From NCBI GenBank assembly GCA_903919075.1, contig CAIXGR010000025.1, forward strand, positions 1-64,000: 64,000 nucleotides of DNA, in the 5' to 3' direction. How positions within the stretch are numbered: position 1 is the first letter of the stretch; the number at the start of each line of letters is the position of its first letter. The DNA is from an uncultured Bacteroidota bacterium (lineage in GTDB: Bacteria > Bacteroidota > Bacteroidia > Chitinophagales > LD1). This document shows positions 1-9,309 of the stretch, piece after piece. The position numbers and the translations under genes are program-made. The notes under the pieces are model-generated. The model made no database searches. It was not told the DNA's origin and saw only the letters and a list, made by a program, of their open reading frames with translations.

Positions 1-81
1 GTATATACCAGTTTAAAAGATGTTGACCTACTGGCCAAAGCCATTATTGAAATAACTGGTATGGAGCCTCCGAAAAAATAG
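1..81 (+). CDS. C-terminal end of a probable class V (PLP-dependent) aminotransferase, 5'-truncated by the window edge
   Basis: The first 26 codons are open in frame 1 and end at TAG (79-81). The tail reads YTSLKDVDLLAKAIIEITG then a short basic end. This resembles the extreme C-terminus of cysteine desulfurase / class V aminotransferase-like proteins, where a 'nT.edID.L..al' helix closes the small domain. Only the tail is visible, so no catalytic residue can be checked and the family call is an inference. Confidence 0.45.
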   Translation, partial: VYTSLKDVDLLAKAIIEITGMEPPKK

Positions 82-419
82 TTACACCATAAACCTACTC
101 CACAACCAACTTACCATAAGCTACCTGCCTACCGGGTAATGGAACCACCATTAACAGGTTACAGGTTACACTTTAAAAACCACATCATTGATAGTCAACA
201 TTTTGCACTTCAAAAGTGTAACCCATTGTAACCCCACTACTAGCAGCAACAACCATAATAGCCAATTGGCAAATATAACAAAATTAGCTAAATTTTATAA
301 TTTTATTTTCGTATGCATTTGTCCTCCTCTTGAGGAGGAGTGCGGGAGCCCGCAGGGGCGCAGGAGGAGGAGGCTGTTCGGCTTAACTTAACCAAGTTGT
401 CCTCAGCAGATATATAAAA
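82..419. other. Intergenic region with GC-rich hairpins; no gene supported
   Basis: This 338-base gap separates two convergent genes. It has a short direct repeat of AGGTTAC (about 157-172) and a compact hairpin cluster at 322-353, listed separately. A 67-codon frame (188-391) crosses the hairpins, ends in a run of arginines and has low-complexity composition. It looks like chance and is not called. Confidence 0.5.
322..353. repeat. Double-hairpin palindromic element
   Basis: TCCTCCTC (322-329) and GAGGAGGA (332-339) form a near loop-less 8-bp palindrome. Directly after it, GCGGG (342-346) pairs with CCCGC (349-353), followed by a purine-rich GAGGAGGAGG run. The GC content stands out from the surrounding AT-rich DNA. 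Position between convergent genes fits a REP-like intergenic element or a termination structure. No T-tract is present on either side. Confidence 0.4.
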
Positions 420-1763
420 TCACTTCCACACCATCTTCAAAACATCTTTTGTATCTGGCGCTACTTTAAACCGCTCATCAATCCGGTGCCCAACCACCCA
501 AACAATTTTTTGCGCCGATTCAATAATCCAGATATTTTCTTTTTCGTTAAGTGGCACTTTTTGGTCAATGAAAAATTTCTTTATTTTTTTCTTTTTCATC
601 TTCATACCAAACGGATAAAAGTAATCGCCCTGTTTCCATTTCCGGATAATAAGTGGGAAGGTAAGCTTAGATTTATCCAGCCAGGCCATGCTTTTATCAG
701 GTGTAATTTTTGCAGTTTTAGCGCGGGCCGTTGAAAGCTTTAATTTGTTATCTCCCAACTCAACCTCCTTATCCTTCTCATTAATCAACTTAGCAGTAAA
801 ATCTTTTTCGGGCAGTTGGGTAAGGATAAAAAATTGCCGGTCCTTAATAATTCTGGCCTTACCGGTAACAAACCGTTTACCGGAAGTATCATCAAGCACC
901 GAAAGCATATCCTCAATCTGCTCAATAGTAAAATCGAACTCTTTTAAATATTCAAATAGAACACTTGCTGCACGTGAAGTTTTCTTTAACTTAAGCAGTG
1001 GAATATAAATATCATTCTTCCGAGGCAAGAAAAGTTGCTTTGATAATTGCTTAGTTTGCTTTTCGTACATCTCTTCCAACCCAGTAAATATTTCAATCTT
1101 CTCCCCAATAGCATCTTCCAATGAAGGATTAATCTCCTTCAAAACCGGAATAACCGAGTGGCGAATTTTATTGCGCGTATAATCATCGCTGGCGTTTGAA
1201 GCATCTTCGCGGAACTGAAGTTTATTTTCTTTCAGGTAATCTTCAATTTCATTTCTTGGTGCAAACAGCATCGGCCGGATAATTCTTTCTTGCCGCACCG
1301 GTATGCCTCTTAACCCTCTAATACCTGTTCCCCGAGTAAGATTATGGATAACAGTTTCAATATTATCATTCAAATGGTGGGCGGTGGCTATAAGATGAAA
1401 ATCTTTTGACGAACGCAATTCTTCGAACCACTCATATCGCAATTCACGCGCCGCAAGCTGAATAGAAATTTTATTTTCCTCAGCATACTTAGCCGTTTCG
1501 AAAGATTTTACGAAAACTTTTACCTTGTATTTGTTAGCCACGTTTTTTACAAACCTGGCATCAGCATTCGATTCTTCCCCACGTAAATTAAAGTTGCAAT
1601 GCGCAATAGCAAACGGAAAACCCGCTTTATGAAACAGATCGCACATTACAACCGAATCCGTTCCGCCGCTTACAGCAAGCAAACATTTTTTCTTTTCGCC
1701 GGCTAATCTTTTGTCAGTATTAAATTCAATAAATTTTTGTAACAGGGTTTTGTTCTTATTCAT
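420..1763 (-). CDS. tilS: tRNA(Ile)-lysidine synthase
   Basis: This is the cytoplasmic enzyme that converts C34 of the tRNA-Ile CAU anticodon to lysidine, using ATP and lysine. The PP-loop SGGTDS lies near residue 32, followed by the HCNFNLRGEES and ATAHHLNDNIET segments typical of TilS. A C-terminal substrate-binding domain follows (KWKQGDYFYPFGM ... KKFFIDQKVPLNEKENIW), giving a full-length protein of about 447 residues. The frame extends two codons upstream to a TTG, but ATG at 1763 is preferred. It overlaps the stop of the upstream TPR gene by eight bases, so the two are probably co-translated. All expected motifs are present. Confidence 0.95.
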   Translation of the reverse strand: MNKNKTLLQKFIEFNTDKRLAGEKKKCLLAVSGGTDSVVMCDLFHKAGFPFAIAHCNFNLRGEESNADARFVKNVANKYKVKVFVKSFETAKYAEENKISIQLAARELRYEWFEELRSSKDFHLIATAHHLNDNIETVIHNLTRGTGIRGLRGIPVRQERIIRPMLFAPRNEIEDYLKENKLQFREDASNASDDYTRNKIRHSVIPVLKEINPSLEDAIGEKIEIFTGLEEMYEKQTKQLSKQLFLPRKNDIYIPLLKLKKTSRAASVLFEYLKEFDFTIEQIEDMLSVLDDTSGKRFVTGKARIIKDRQFFILTQLPEKDFTAKLINEKDKEVELGDNKLKLSTARAKTAKITPDKSMAWLDKSKLTFPLIIRKWKQGDYFYPFGMKMKKKKIKKFFIDQKVPLNEKENIWIIESAQKIVWVVGHRIDERFKVAPDTKDVLKMVWK

Positions 1764-2076
1764 CCTCAATAAGGGTTAAAGCTTCGGTTAATTCGGTCGC
1801 AGTTTTTAAATCGCCGGCAGCTTTTGCTTTTTCAATTCCTACTTTATAAATATAAATACATTTTGTTATTTCATTTACCCGTTCGTACAACTTTCCAAAT
1901 TGGTAATACGTAGGCACGTAATTCGGAAATTTTTCAACTAACAGTTCAAAATATTCTGTTGCCTTTGGGTAATTATTTACGTTTACGTACTCTTGTGCCA
2001 AAGCAAACTTTAAAAAAGCATCATTTGGCTGGTGCTTTTCCATTTCCAATAATTGGGCAATTCTCTTCTCGTTCAT
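1756..2076 (-). CDS. Small tetratricopeptide-repeat protein
   Basis: A 106-residue all-helical protein without signal peptide or membrane segment. It contains about two TPR units: DAFLKFALAQEYVNVNNYPKATEYFELLVEKFP, where the alanine, tyrosine and proline positions match the TPR pattern, then VPTYYQFGKLYERVNEITKCIYIYKVGIEKAK. TPRs mediate protein contacts; no partner can be named. The gene overlaps the start of tilS and forms a two-gene unit with it. Small TPR proteins of this kind are common conserved hypotheticals in Bacteroidota. Confidence 0.8.
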   Translation of the reverse strand: MNEKRIAQLLEMEKHQPNDAFLKFALAQEYVNVNNYPKATEYFELLVEKFPNYVPTYYQFGKLYERVNEITKCIYIYKVGIEKAKAAGDLKTATELTEALTLIEDE

Positions 2077-2106
2077 ATTGTGTTAATAAGCAATGGTCGC
2101 TGGGGG

Positions 2107-2114
2107 TAAATTTG
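2107..2114 (+). promoter_or_regulatory. Candidate -7 promoter box (TAnnTTTG) for etfBA
   Basis: TAAATTTG matches the Bacteroidota primary-sigma -7 consensus TAnnTTTG and lies 55 bases before the etfB start. The nearest upstream TTG (2078-2080) is 26 bases away, slightly longer than the usual gap, so the -33 element is weak. A second near match, TATTTTCG, lies closer to the gene at about 2152. Confidence 0.35.
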
Positions 2115-2169
2115 TTTTGGGAATAGTCAAATATCCATATTTTCGCACCGCAAGTTTAAAATTATAATA

Positions 2170-2910
2170 ATGAAGATACTAGTCCCGATAGCAAAAGTGC
2201 CTGATACCACTTCTAAAATCACGTTTACCGAAAATAATACCAAGTTTAATCCAGATGGGGTTACTTTTATTATGAACCCTACCGATGAATGGTATGCCTT
2301 GGTGCGTGCCATTGAACTGAAGGAGAAGCAGGGCGGCGAAGTAGTGGTAATTCACGTAGGTCGTGCCGATTCGGAGCAAGTTATCAGAAAAGCACTTGCC
2401 ATAGGGGCCGATAAGGCAGTAAGGGTAGATGCAGACCCGACTGACGCCTACTTCGTAGCGTCGCAAATAGCTGCCCATGCAAAGGCCGAAAATTACGACC
2501 TGATTATTACCGGGAAAGAAACCATTGACTACAACTCGTTTGAAGTAGGCGGTATGGTAGCCGAACTACTTGACCTACCGGCGGTATCACTGGTTCAAAA
2601 ACTAGATGTAGAAAACGGAGTGGCCAATATGAAACGCGATATTGAAGGCGGAACCGAAACTGTAGAAGTAAAACTGCCTTTAGTTGTTGGCGCCCAGAAA
2701 GACCTGGCAGAGGCACGTATACCAAATATGAAAGGAATTATGGCCGCCAGAACCAAGCCGCTAACTGTATCACCCGCAGTTGACGCAGACAAGCTAACCA
2801 CAATTATTAGCTACGCTGTGCCTCAAAAAGCTAAGGAATGCAAATATGTTTCGCCTGATAATGTAGCTGAATTAGTAAAGCTGCTGCACGAAGAAGCAAA
2901 AGTGATTTAA
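2170..2910 (+). CDS. etfB: Electron transfer flavoprotein beta subunit
   Basis: The beta subunit pairs with EtfA to form the soluble FAD/AMP heterodimer that carries electrons from acyl-CoA dehydrogenases toward the quinone pool. The 246-residue length and the KILVPIAKVPDTTSKI start are typical. The VVVIHVGRADSEQVIRKALAIGADKAVRV segment and the LIITGKETIDYNSFEVGGMVAELL segment belong to the ETF nucleotide-binding fold. etfA follows 46 bases later on the same strand, which supports the assignment. Confidence 0.95.
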   Translation: MKILVPIAKVPDTTSKITFTENNTKFNPDGVTFIMNPTDEWYALVRAIELKEKQGGEVVVIHVGRADSEQVIRKALAIGADKAVRVDADPTDAYFVASQIAAHAKAENYDLIITGKETIDYNSFEVGGMVAELLDLPAVSLVQKLDVENGVANMKRDIEGGTETVEVKLPLVVGAQKDLAEARIPNMKGIMAARTKPLTVSPAVDADKLTTIISYAVPQKAKECKYVSPDNVAELVKLLHEEAKVI

Positions 2911-2956
2911 AGATTAGAACTAAAAGAACAAGAATTCAACATTCAAAATAAAAGAT

Positions 2957-3934
2957 ATGGCAGTTTTAAGTTTTGTAGAAGTAGCAGATGGAAAAATTAA
3001 GAAAGCCTCAGTTGAAGCAGCCTATTATGGCTCGAAAGTAGCTGAAGGTTTAGGCACCGACTCGCTGGCTTTAGTTTTAGGAACCATATCTGCTGACGAA
3101 CTGGCTACGCTTGGCCAGGTAGGCATTAAAAAAGTGTTACACGCCAACGATGCCCGGTTCAATAATTTCGATTCGAAACTATATACAAAAGCTATTGCCG
3201 AAGCAGCGAATAACGCCGGTGCTAATGTTGTTGTTCTGTCGTTCAGCAATAACGGTAAATTGCTTGCGCCACGATTAAGCGTGAGGCTGAAAGCAGGCTA
3301 TGTGCCAGGTGCAGTTGAATTACCTGCATTTAATGGAAATGCAGCAGTAGTTAAGAAGAATGTATTTTCAGGAAAAGCCTCAGCGCAATATCAGGTAAGC
3401 ACCGAAAAGAAAGTTATTTCAGTTAACCCTAACTCGCTTTCACCGGTTAGAAATACCAACACTGCTGCGGTGGAAGCATTTACCGCAACTGTAACCGATG
3501 CTGATATTACAACCACTGTAAAAAGCGTAGATAAAATAACCGGTACTATTCCATTAAGCGAAGCCGAAATAGTAGTATCAGCTGGCCGTGGCTTAAAGGG
3601 CCCTGAGAACTGGGGAATGATAGAAGAACTGGCCCGCGAAATGGGTGCAGCTACAGCCTGCTCACGTCCGGTAGCCGATGTTGATTGGAGGCCGCACCAT
3701 GAACACGTAGGGCAAACCGGCCTTACCATTCGCCCTAACTTGTATATCGCTATCGGAATATCGGGAGCTATACAACATTTAGCCGGTGTAAACGGTTCGA
3801 AAGTAATTGTAGTTATTAACACCGATGCCGAGGCACCATTTTTTAAAGCGGCCGATTACGGCATAGTTGGCGATGCTTTTCAGGTAGTGCCCAAGCTGAT
3901 TGAAGAGTACAAAAAGTTTAAAGCCGCCCATTAA
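2957..3934 (+). CDS. etfA: Electron transfer flavoprotein alpha subunit
   Basis: The alpha subunit contributes the FAD-binding domain of the ETF heterodimer. At 325 residues it has a divergent N-terminal nucleotide-fold domain (1 to about 195). The conserved C-terminal FAD domain follows: GRGLKGPENWGMIEELA, then SRPVADVDWRPHHEHVGQTG, IAIGISGAIQHLAG and INTDAEAPFFKAADYGIVGD. All the expected FAD-contact motifs are seen. It lies directly downstream of etfB in a two-gene operon. Confidence 0.96.
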   Translation: MAVLSFVEVADGKIKKASVEAAYYGSKVAEGLGTDSLALVLGTISADELATLGQVGIKKVLHANDARFNNFDSKLYTKAIAEAANNAGANVVVLSFSNNGKLLAPRLSVRLKAGYVPGAVELPAFNGNAAVVKKNVFSGKASAQYQVSTEKKVISVNPNSLSPVRNTNTAAVEAFTATVTDADITTTVKSVDKITGTIPLSEAEIVVSAGRGLKGPENWGMIEELAREMGAATACSRPVADVDWRPHHEHVGQTGLTIRPNLYIAIGISGAIQHLAGVNGSKVIVVINTDAEAPFFKAADYGIVGDAFQVVPKLIEEYKKFKAAH

Positions 3935-4037
3935 TTTAAAAGCATATTAACATTTACCCGAAGGGCCTAAAAAGCGGGAATTTTTATTTCGGAAAATTCC
4001 TTTTACATTTCGCTCAAGTTGGATTAACTTAGAACTA

Positions 4038-4643
4038 ATGAGAAAAATTGAATTAGAGATTATTGCACTTTCACATAGTGTTACTCAATCTCATTCATTT
4101 GCAGTTGTGTTGGGCGAAGTTGGCGGCAGTAGAAGGCTACCGATTGTAATAGGTGGCTTTGAGGCACAGGCTATTGCCGTGGCCCTGGATAACATGAAGC
4201 CTTCGCGCCCCTTAACCCACGACCTTCTAAAAACCCTTTGCGATACCTTCGAAATTCATCTGGAGTACATTTATATCTCTAAATTATTGGATGGCGTCTT
4301 CTATTCAAACTTAGTTTGCAAAAAGGGAGATGAATTTTTTGAGGTGGATTCTCGCACTTCCGATGCTTTAGCTCTCGCAGTAAGATTTGATTGCCCCATA
4401 TACGTTGAAGAATCAATTATACTGGAAGCCGGCGTAGAGGCCGACCCAAGCGAAGAAAATGCTGTTTCTCAGGCCGAAGAAAAGGAAATTGCGAACCTTA
4501 CCAGCCCACAAATACCAACCAATTATAGCGATATGTCTGTGCAAGAACTTCAAACCCAATTGAAGATTGCACTTGATAATGAAGACTATGAACTCGCCGC
4601 CCGCATTAGAGATGAGATGGGGAAGAGGAAGAAATCTTCTTAA
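4038..4643 (+). CDS. Bifunctional nuclease family protein (DUF151) with C-terminal UvrB/UvrC motif
   Basis: A 201-residue cytoplasmic protein. Residues 1 to about 135 form a DUF151/bifunctional-nuclease domain, with LPIVIGGFEAQAIAVALD, RPLTHDLL and the RTSDALALAVRFDCPIYVEE signature. After an acidic linker (about 136-160) comes a UVR motif, LQTQLKIALDNEDYELAARIRDEM (about 170-194), the short helical contact module of UvrB and UvrC. The fusion is common in Bacteroidota. DUF151 nuclease activity was described for some plant and bacterial members; here the activity is inferred. It sits between etfA and dnaE. Confidence 0.9.
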   Translation: MRKIELEIIALSHSVTQSHSFAVVLGEVGGSRRLPIVIGGFEAQAIAVALDNMKPSRPLTHDLLKTLCDTFEIHLEYIYISKLLDGVFYSNLVCKKGDEFFEVDSRTSDALALAVRFDCPIYVEESIILEAGVEADPSEENAVSQAEEKEIANLTSPQIPTNYSDMSVQELQTQLKIALDNEDYELAARIRDEMGKRKKSS

Positions 4644-4878
4644 AATGCTATCCTAATAAGTTATTCACACCACATTATCAGAAATACTGAGAACTTTAAA
4701 CATTCAAAACACTTTGCGGTGATTCTGAAAGAGAAACCTATTTAATTGGCACAATTGAGTTGCCCAATTTTTGCTTTTTATCAACAACCCTCACACTCCC
4801 GCTGTTATTCCTTAAATTTGTAGCACACGGATTCGTTTTCTGAGTTCGCATTCCAAAACCTAAGTCAAAATTACCAAG
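4644..4878 (+). other. AT-rich intergenic leader of dnaE
   Basis: No coding signal is seen in this gap. TAAATTTG at 4813-4820 matches the Bacteroidota -7 consensus and would give a 5' leader of about 50 bases for dnaE. A TTG at the usual -33 spacing is not obvious. Confidence 0.4.
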
Positions 4879-7800
4879 ATGCCCGAGTTCATCCATCTCC
4901 ATTCGCATACTCAATTTTCGCTGTTAGATGGTGCAGCGGGCATACCAGCCATGTACAAAAAGGCTGCCAAAGATGGCATGAAAGGCCTGGCCATAACCGA
5001 CCACGGTAATATGTTTGGTGTATTTGAATTTGTGGCCGAAGCTGCAAAGCATAAACTACCGGATGGCAGCAGCATAAAACCCATAGTAGGCTGCGAGTTT
5101 TACGTGGTAAATGACAGGACAAAAAATAAGTTTACCCGCGATGAAAAAGATAAGCGCTACCACCAGTTAATGCTGGCGAAGAATGCCGATGGATATAAAA
5201 ACCTGATTAAACTTTGCTCGCTTGGGTACACCGAAGGCATCTATGGAAAATACCCCCGTATTGATAAGGAACTGATTTTAAAATATCACAAAAATCTTAT
5301 CGCCACTACTTGTTGCATAGGTGCTGAGGTTCCACAAACTATTTTGCACAAAGGCGAAGCCGAAGGACGAAAAGTTTTTGAATGGTGGTATAACCTGTTT
5401 GGCGAAGATTACTATATCGAGTTGCAGCGCCACGGTATGCAGGAACAAGATAAGGTGAACGAGATTTTATTGAAGTTTTCGAAAGAGTATAACGTTAAGA
5501 TAATTGCTACCAACGATTCGCATTATGTAGACCAGCAGGATTCGAACGCGCATGATATTTTGCTTTGCATCAACACCGGTGAGAAGCAGAGCACGCCTAC
5601 CATGAAAGAATTTTCTGATGATGATGCGCAGATGAAGGGAAAGCGTTTCGCGTTTTTCAACGACCAGTTTTATTTTAAAACTCAGGCCGAAATGGGCGCT
5701 TTGTTCAGCGACTTGCCACAAGCGCTCGATAACACACATGAGATATTAGATAAGGTAGAACATCTAAAACTGAAAAAAGATATTCTTCTTCCAAACTTTC
5801 CGGTGCCTAAAGAATTTCAAATACATGCCGATGATGTATTGAACCAATGGGAATATTTAAAGCACCTTACATTTGAAGGTGCCAAGAGACGCTACAAAGA
5901 AATAACTCCTGAAATTGAAGAGCGATTGAACTTCGAGCTCTTCACAGTTAAAACAATGGGCTTTGCCGGTTACTTTCTCATTGTATCAGACTTCATACAA
6001 GCCGGTAGAGATTTAGGCGTAATGATAGGCCCTGGCCGTGGTTCTGCAGCCGGTAGTGTGGTAGCGTATTGCATTGGCATTACTAATATTGACCCGATAG
6101 CTTATAATCTCCTCTTCGAAAGATTTTTGAACCCCGACCGGAAATCAATGCCGGATATTGATACCGACTTTGATGATGAGGGCCGCGATAAAGTAATAGA
6201 CTATGTTGTAAAAAAATACGGCAAAAATCAGGTAGCGCAAATTGTTACTTACGGCACCATGGCTGCTAAAATGAGTATTAAAGATGTTGCGCGAGTGCTT
6301 GACCTTCCGCTTAGCGAATCGAACATGCTTACTAAAATGGTACCGGAACGGCCCGGTATAGAATTGGGACGCGTACTACATGCTCCTTTCGATGGTGATA
6401 AAAGTTTGAAAGACAAAGAAGGACTAGGTTCCGATGAAATTGAAGAAATAAAAAAACTGCGTAAGATTTACGATAATAGTAGTACGCTTGAATCAAAAGT
6501 ACTGCACGAAGCAGAGATACTTGAAGGCTCAGTACGCGGCACCGGTGTTCATGCCGCCGGTATTATCATTGCGCCAAAAGATTTAACTGAAATTATACCA
6601 ATAGCGACATCAAAGGATACCGAATTATACCTAACCCAATTTGAGGGCAAAGTAGTTGAAGATGCCGGTGTTATTAAAATGGACTTCTTGGGTTTAAAAA
6701 CCCTCACCATTCTACGCGATGCACTTAGATTGATAAAGAAAAACTACGACATTGATATTGAGATAGACGAAATTCCGCTGACGGATGCAAAAACTTTTGA
6801 GTTGTATCAACGCGGTGAAACCAACGCTACGTTCCAATTTGAAAGTGCCGGAATGCAAAAATATTTGAAGGAACTTAAACCCGATAAGTTTGATGACCTG
6901 ATAGCGATGAATGCTTTGTATCGTCCGGGTCCTATCGCATACATTCCTAACTACATTGCCCGTAAACACGGCCGTGAAAAAATAACTTATGACCTTCCGG
7001 AAGTGGAAGAATACCTTAAAGATACTTATGGCATTACTGTTTACCAGGAACAGGTGATGTTGCTTTCGCAAAAATTAGGAGGCTTTAGCAAAGGCGATGC
7101 CGATGTGTTGCGTAAAGCAATGGGTAAAAAGGACAAAGCTACGCTCGATAAAATGAAGAGCAAGTTTATGGACGGTGCCAATGCCAAAGGCCTTGAACAA
7201 AAAAAGCTGGATAAAATATGGACCGATTGGGAAGCCTTCGCACAATACGCTTTCAATAAATCGCACTCTACCTGCTATGCTTTTGTGGCGTTCCAAACGG
7301 CCTACCTAAAAGCCAACTACCCTTCGGAATATATGAGCGCCGTGCTTACCAATAACATGGGTAATATTGATAAGATTACATTTTTCATGGAAGAGTGTAA
7401 GCGCATGGGCATTGCAGTAAAGGGGCCGGATATTAACGAGAGCGATGTTAACTTTGCCGTAAATGAGAAAAAAGAAATCCGGTATGCGCTTTCGGCTATT
7501 AAAGGTGTAGGCGATGCAGCGGTTGAAGCAATTATTGAGGAGAAAAAGAAAAACGGGTTCTACAAAAGCATATTCGACCTTACTAAGCGCGTAAGCCTGC
7601 GCTCAATGAATAAAAAATCGTTAGAGGCCTTGGCACTTGCCGGTGCTTTTGATTGCTTCACTATCTATCACCGGGCGCAATATTTTATGCCCGATAAAAA
7701 AGATGGATTGAATGTATTGGAGAAAGCGGTGAAGTACGGCAACAACTTGCAGAACTCTCAAATTACTCAGCAAAGCTCATTGTTTGGCGGTGCTGGTGGT

Positions 7801-8481
7801 GGCGGCGAAATTGCCGAGCCTCCAGTTTTTGCCTGCGAGGAATGGAGTCTTTTAGAAAAACTAAAAAAAGAAAAAGAAGTAACTGGTCTTTACATCAGCG
7901 GACACCCCTTAGATGATTACCGGTTAGAGATAGCCACCTTCACCAATTGCCCGCTCAACGAAATTGAAAAGAAGAAAGATAAAGAGGTAAAGATTACCGG
8001 TATAGTTGCAGCTACCGAAACCAAAATTGCCAAAAACGGTAACCCATATTGCCGTTTTACTATGGAAGACTTTACCGGCAGCTATAATTTTTCTGTATTT
8101 GGAAAAGATTACCTGGCTTTTAAAACTTACATTGAAACCAGCGGTGCATTACTATACATGACCGGCAGATACCAACCCCGTTGGGATGGCAAAGAATATG
8201 AGTTTAAGATTATGAAAATTGATCTTTTATCGGAAGTGCGCACTAAACTTACTAAGTACTTGACTTTGGAAATGGCATCGTTTGATGTAAACGAGAAATT
8301 AATAAACGATATTAATACGGTGCTTTCAAAATACCCGGGCAGAACAAAAGTTCGGATTAGTTTTGTAGATATGGAAGAGGGCATAAAAGTAGGAATGACC
8401 TCATCCACAAAATCTATCGAATTGAATAACGACCTTTTTAAAGAGTTAGATTCACTGCATATACCTTACAACCTTAATTAA
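4879..8481 (+). CDS. dnaE: DNA polymerase III alpha subunit
   Basis: This is the replicative polymerase catalytic subunit. The 1200-residue protein opens with a PHP domain (HLHSHTQFSLLDGA near residue 6, then ITDHGNMFG). The polymerase palm follows, with GPGRGSAAGS near 385 and the metal-binding PDIDTDFDD at about 425-433. The helix-hairpin-helix region is at IKGVGDAAVEAI (about 875) and an OB-fold at VKITGIVAATETKIAKNGNPYCRF (about 1037-1060). The order and length fit DnaE1. The ATG at 4879 places the PHP histidines at the normal distance. A short glycine run (GGAGGGG, about 972) lies before the OB-fold. Confidence 0.97.
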   Translation: MPEFIHLHSHTQFSLLDGAAGIPAMYKKAAKDGMKGLAITDHGNMFGVFEFVAEAAKHKLPDGSSIKPIVGCEFYVVNDRTKNKFTRDEKDKRYHQLMLAKNADGYKNLIKLCSLGYTEGIYGKYPRIDKELILKYHKNLIATTCCIGAEVPQTILHKGEAEGRKVFEWWYNLFGEDYYIELQRHGMQEQDKVNEILLKFSKEYNVKIIATNDSHYVDQQDSNAHDILLCINTGEKQSTPTMKEFSDDDAQMKGKRFAFFNDQFYFKTQAEMGALFSDLPQALDNTHEILDKVEHLKLKKDILLPNFPVPKEFQIHADDVLNQWEYLKHLTFEGAKRRYKEITPEIEERLNFELFTVKTMGFAGYFLIVSDFIQAGRDLGVMIGPGRGSAAGSVVAYCIGITNIDPIAYNLLFERFLNPDRKSMPDIDTDFDDEGRDKVIDYVVKKYGKNQVAQIVTYGTMAAKMSIKDVARVLDLPLSESNMLTKMVPERPGIELGRVLHAPFDGDKSLKDKEGLGSDEIEEIKKLRKIYDNSSTLESKVLHEAEILEGSVRGTGVHAAGIIIAPKDLTEIIPIATSKDTELYLTQFEGKVVEDAGVIKMDFLGLKTLTILRDALRLIKKNYDIDIEIDEIPLTDAKTFELYQRGETNATFQFESAGMQKYLKELKPDKFDDLIAMNALYRPGPIAYIPNYIARKHGREKITYDLPEVEEYLKDTYGITVYQEQVMLLSQKLGGFSKGDADVLRKAMGKKDKATLDKMKSKFMDGANAKGLEQKKLDKIWTDWEAFAQYAFNKSHSTCYAFVAFQTAYLKANYPSEYMSAVLTNNMGNIDKITFFMEECKRMGIAVKGPDINESDVNFAVNEKKEIRYALSAIKGVGDAAVEAIIEEKKKNGFYKSIFDLTKRVSLRSMNKKSLEALALAGAFDCFTIYHRAQYFMPDKKDGLNVLEKAVKYGNNLQNSQITQQSSLFGGAGGGGEIAEPPVFACEEWSLLEKLKKEKEVTGLYISGHPLDDYRLEIATFTNCPLNEIEKKKDKEVKITGIVAATETKIAKNGNPYCRFTMEDFTGSYNFSVFGKDYLAFKTYIETSGALLYMTGRYQPRWDGKEYEFKIMKIDLLSEVRTKLTKYLTLEMASFDVNEKLINDINTVLSKYPGRTKVRISFVDMEEGIKVGMTSSTKSIELNNDLFKELDSLHIPYNLN

Positions 8482-8511
8482 GGAAAATTTGCTCGGGTCA
8501 CCAGGTAACGT

Positions 8512-8715
8512 TTAAAAAACGTCTTCCATTATATCGCCTACGTATTGCCGCTCTTCAATTTCGGGTAAGCTTTGCTCTAATTTTTTTCGGTGCTCTTCGC
8601 AGCAAACGTTTTCAAAACTAATTTTGCCGTCAGCAAACTTTACAATGGCTGTGTTACCATGTGTTGGGCATTTAACCTGCTCCAACTCCTCCTTCATTCT
8701 TGTGTACTCGAACAT
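8512..8715 (-). CDS. Small putative zinc-binding protein, function unknown
   Basis: A 67-residue cytoplasmic protein with C16-P-T-H19 and C38-C39-E-E-H42, a spacing that could hold one metal ion. The C-terminal part is acidic and helical. Size and start (ATG at 8715) fit a real gene, and it sits convergently 30 bases after dnaE. The family is not recognised, and the metal-site reading rests only on the Cys/His spacing. Confidence 0.6.
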   Translation of the reverse strand: MFEYTRMKEELEQVKCPTHGNTAIVKFADGKISFENVCCEEHRKKLEQSLPEIEERQYVGDIMEDVF

Positions 8716-8838
8716 AGGATTAGATTTAGTTACCTAAAGCTAGCAAAATATTAACCTTAATATATCTTTTAGCTTGAAGAGAAATTATGCACAATTAACT
8801 CTTCTGATATAATTATAATTATCAGGCATTTATAAATC

Positions 8839-9285
8839 TCACCCTCCTATCAACCTTCTATGGTAATTGATTTGCCCCAAATGATAATTAAGGTGCGTTG
8901 CCAAATGAATCATAAAAAACATGGTGGTTGATTCTTTATTTAGCACTTTTAAAGGATATATTTTTTCAAAATCTTCGTTGCCTAGCCTGGCAAACGTATG
9001 GCGAATAACACCTTTAGTTTTCTCAATTTCCGCTATAAGTTCAGCGCGGGCTATATTTTTTAATGTAAACTCGCTATCTCGGTTTCTAACAAAATTGGTA
9101 TGTCCCAACGTAGCACCTATAAAGTGATTTAGATTACCAATTAAGTGCAAAGCTAAGTTGCCGGCAGAGTTGCTAATGCCCTTTTCAACTTTCCACATGT
9201 TAGCTTCATTGGCATAGGCATTCAATTCCTCTTTCACCTTGTCCAAATCTCTGTCAAAAAGTTCTATTAAAATATTGTTGAGCAT
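8839..9285 (-). CDS. DinB / DUF1572 family protein
   Basis: A 148-residue four-helix-bundle protein of the DinB superfamily. The conserved histidines lie in LALHLIGNLNHFIGATLGHT (residues about 43-62) and MIHLATHLNYHLGQINYHRR (about 124-143). Members usually bind a divalent metal through three histidines, and some act in bacillithiol- or mycothiol-type thiol transfer. The substrate here is unknown. It lies 25 bases downstream of gpmI on the same strand and may be read through from it. Confidence 0.85.
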   Translation of the reverse strand: MLNNILIELFDRDLDKVKEELNAYANEANMWKVEKGISNSAGNLALHLIGNLNHFIGATLGHTNFVRNRDSEFTLKNIARAELIAEIEKTKGVIRHTFARLGNEDFEKIYPLKVLNKESTTMFFMIHLATHLNYHLGQINYHRRLIGG

Positions 9286-9309
9286 ATAAATTGGTTTTAA
9301 AATGAATAA

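Noticed and set aside
188-391. 67-codon frame on the plus strand in the first gap
   Set aside because: Low complexity, ends in an arginine run encoded by the GC-rich palindrome, no ribosome-binding context and no homology-like features.
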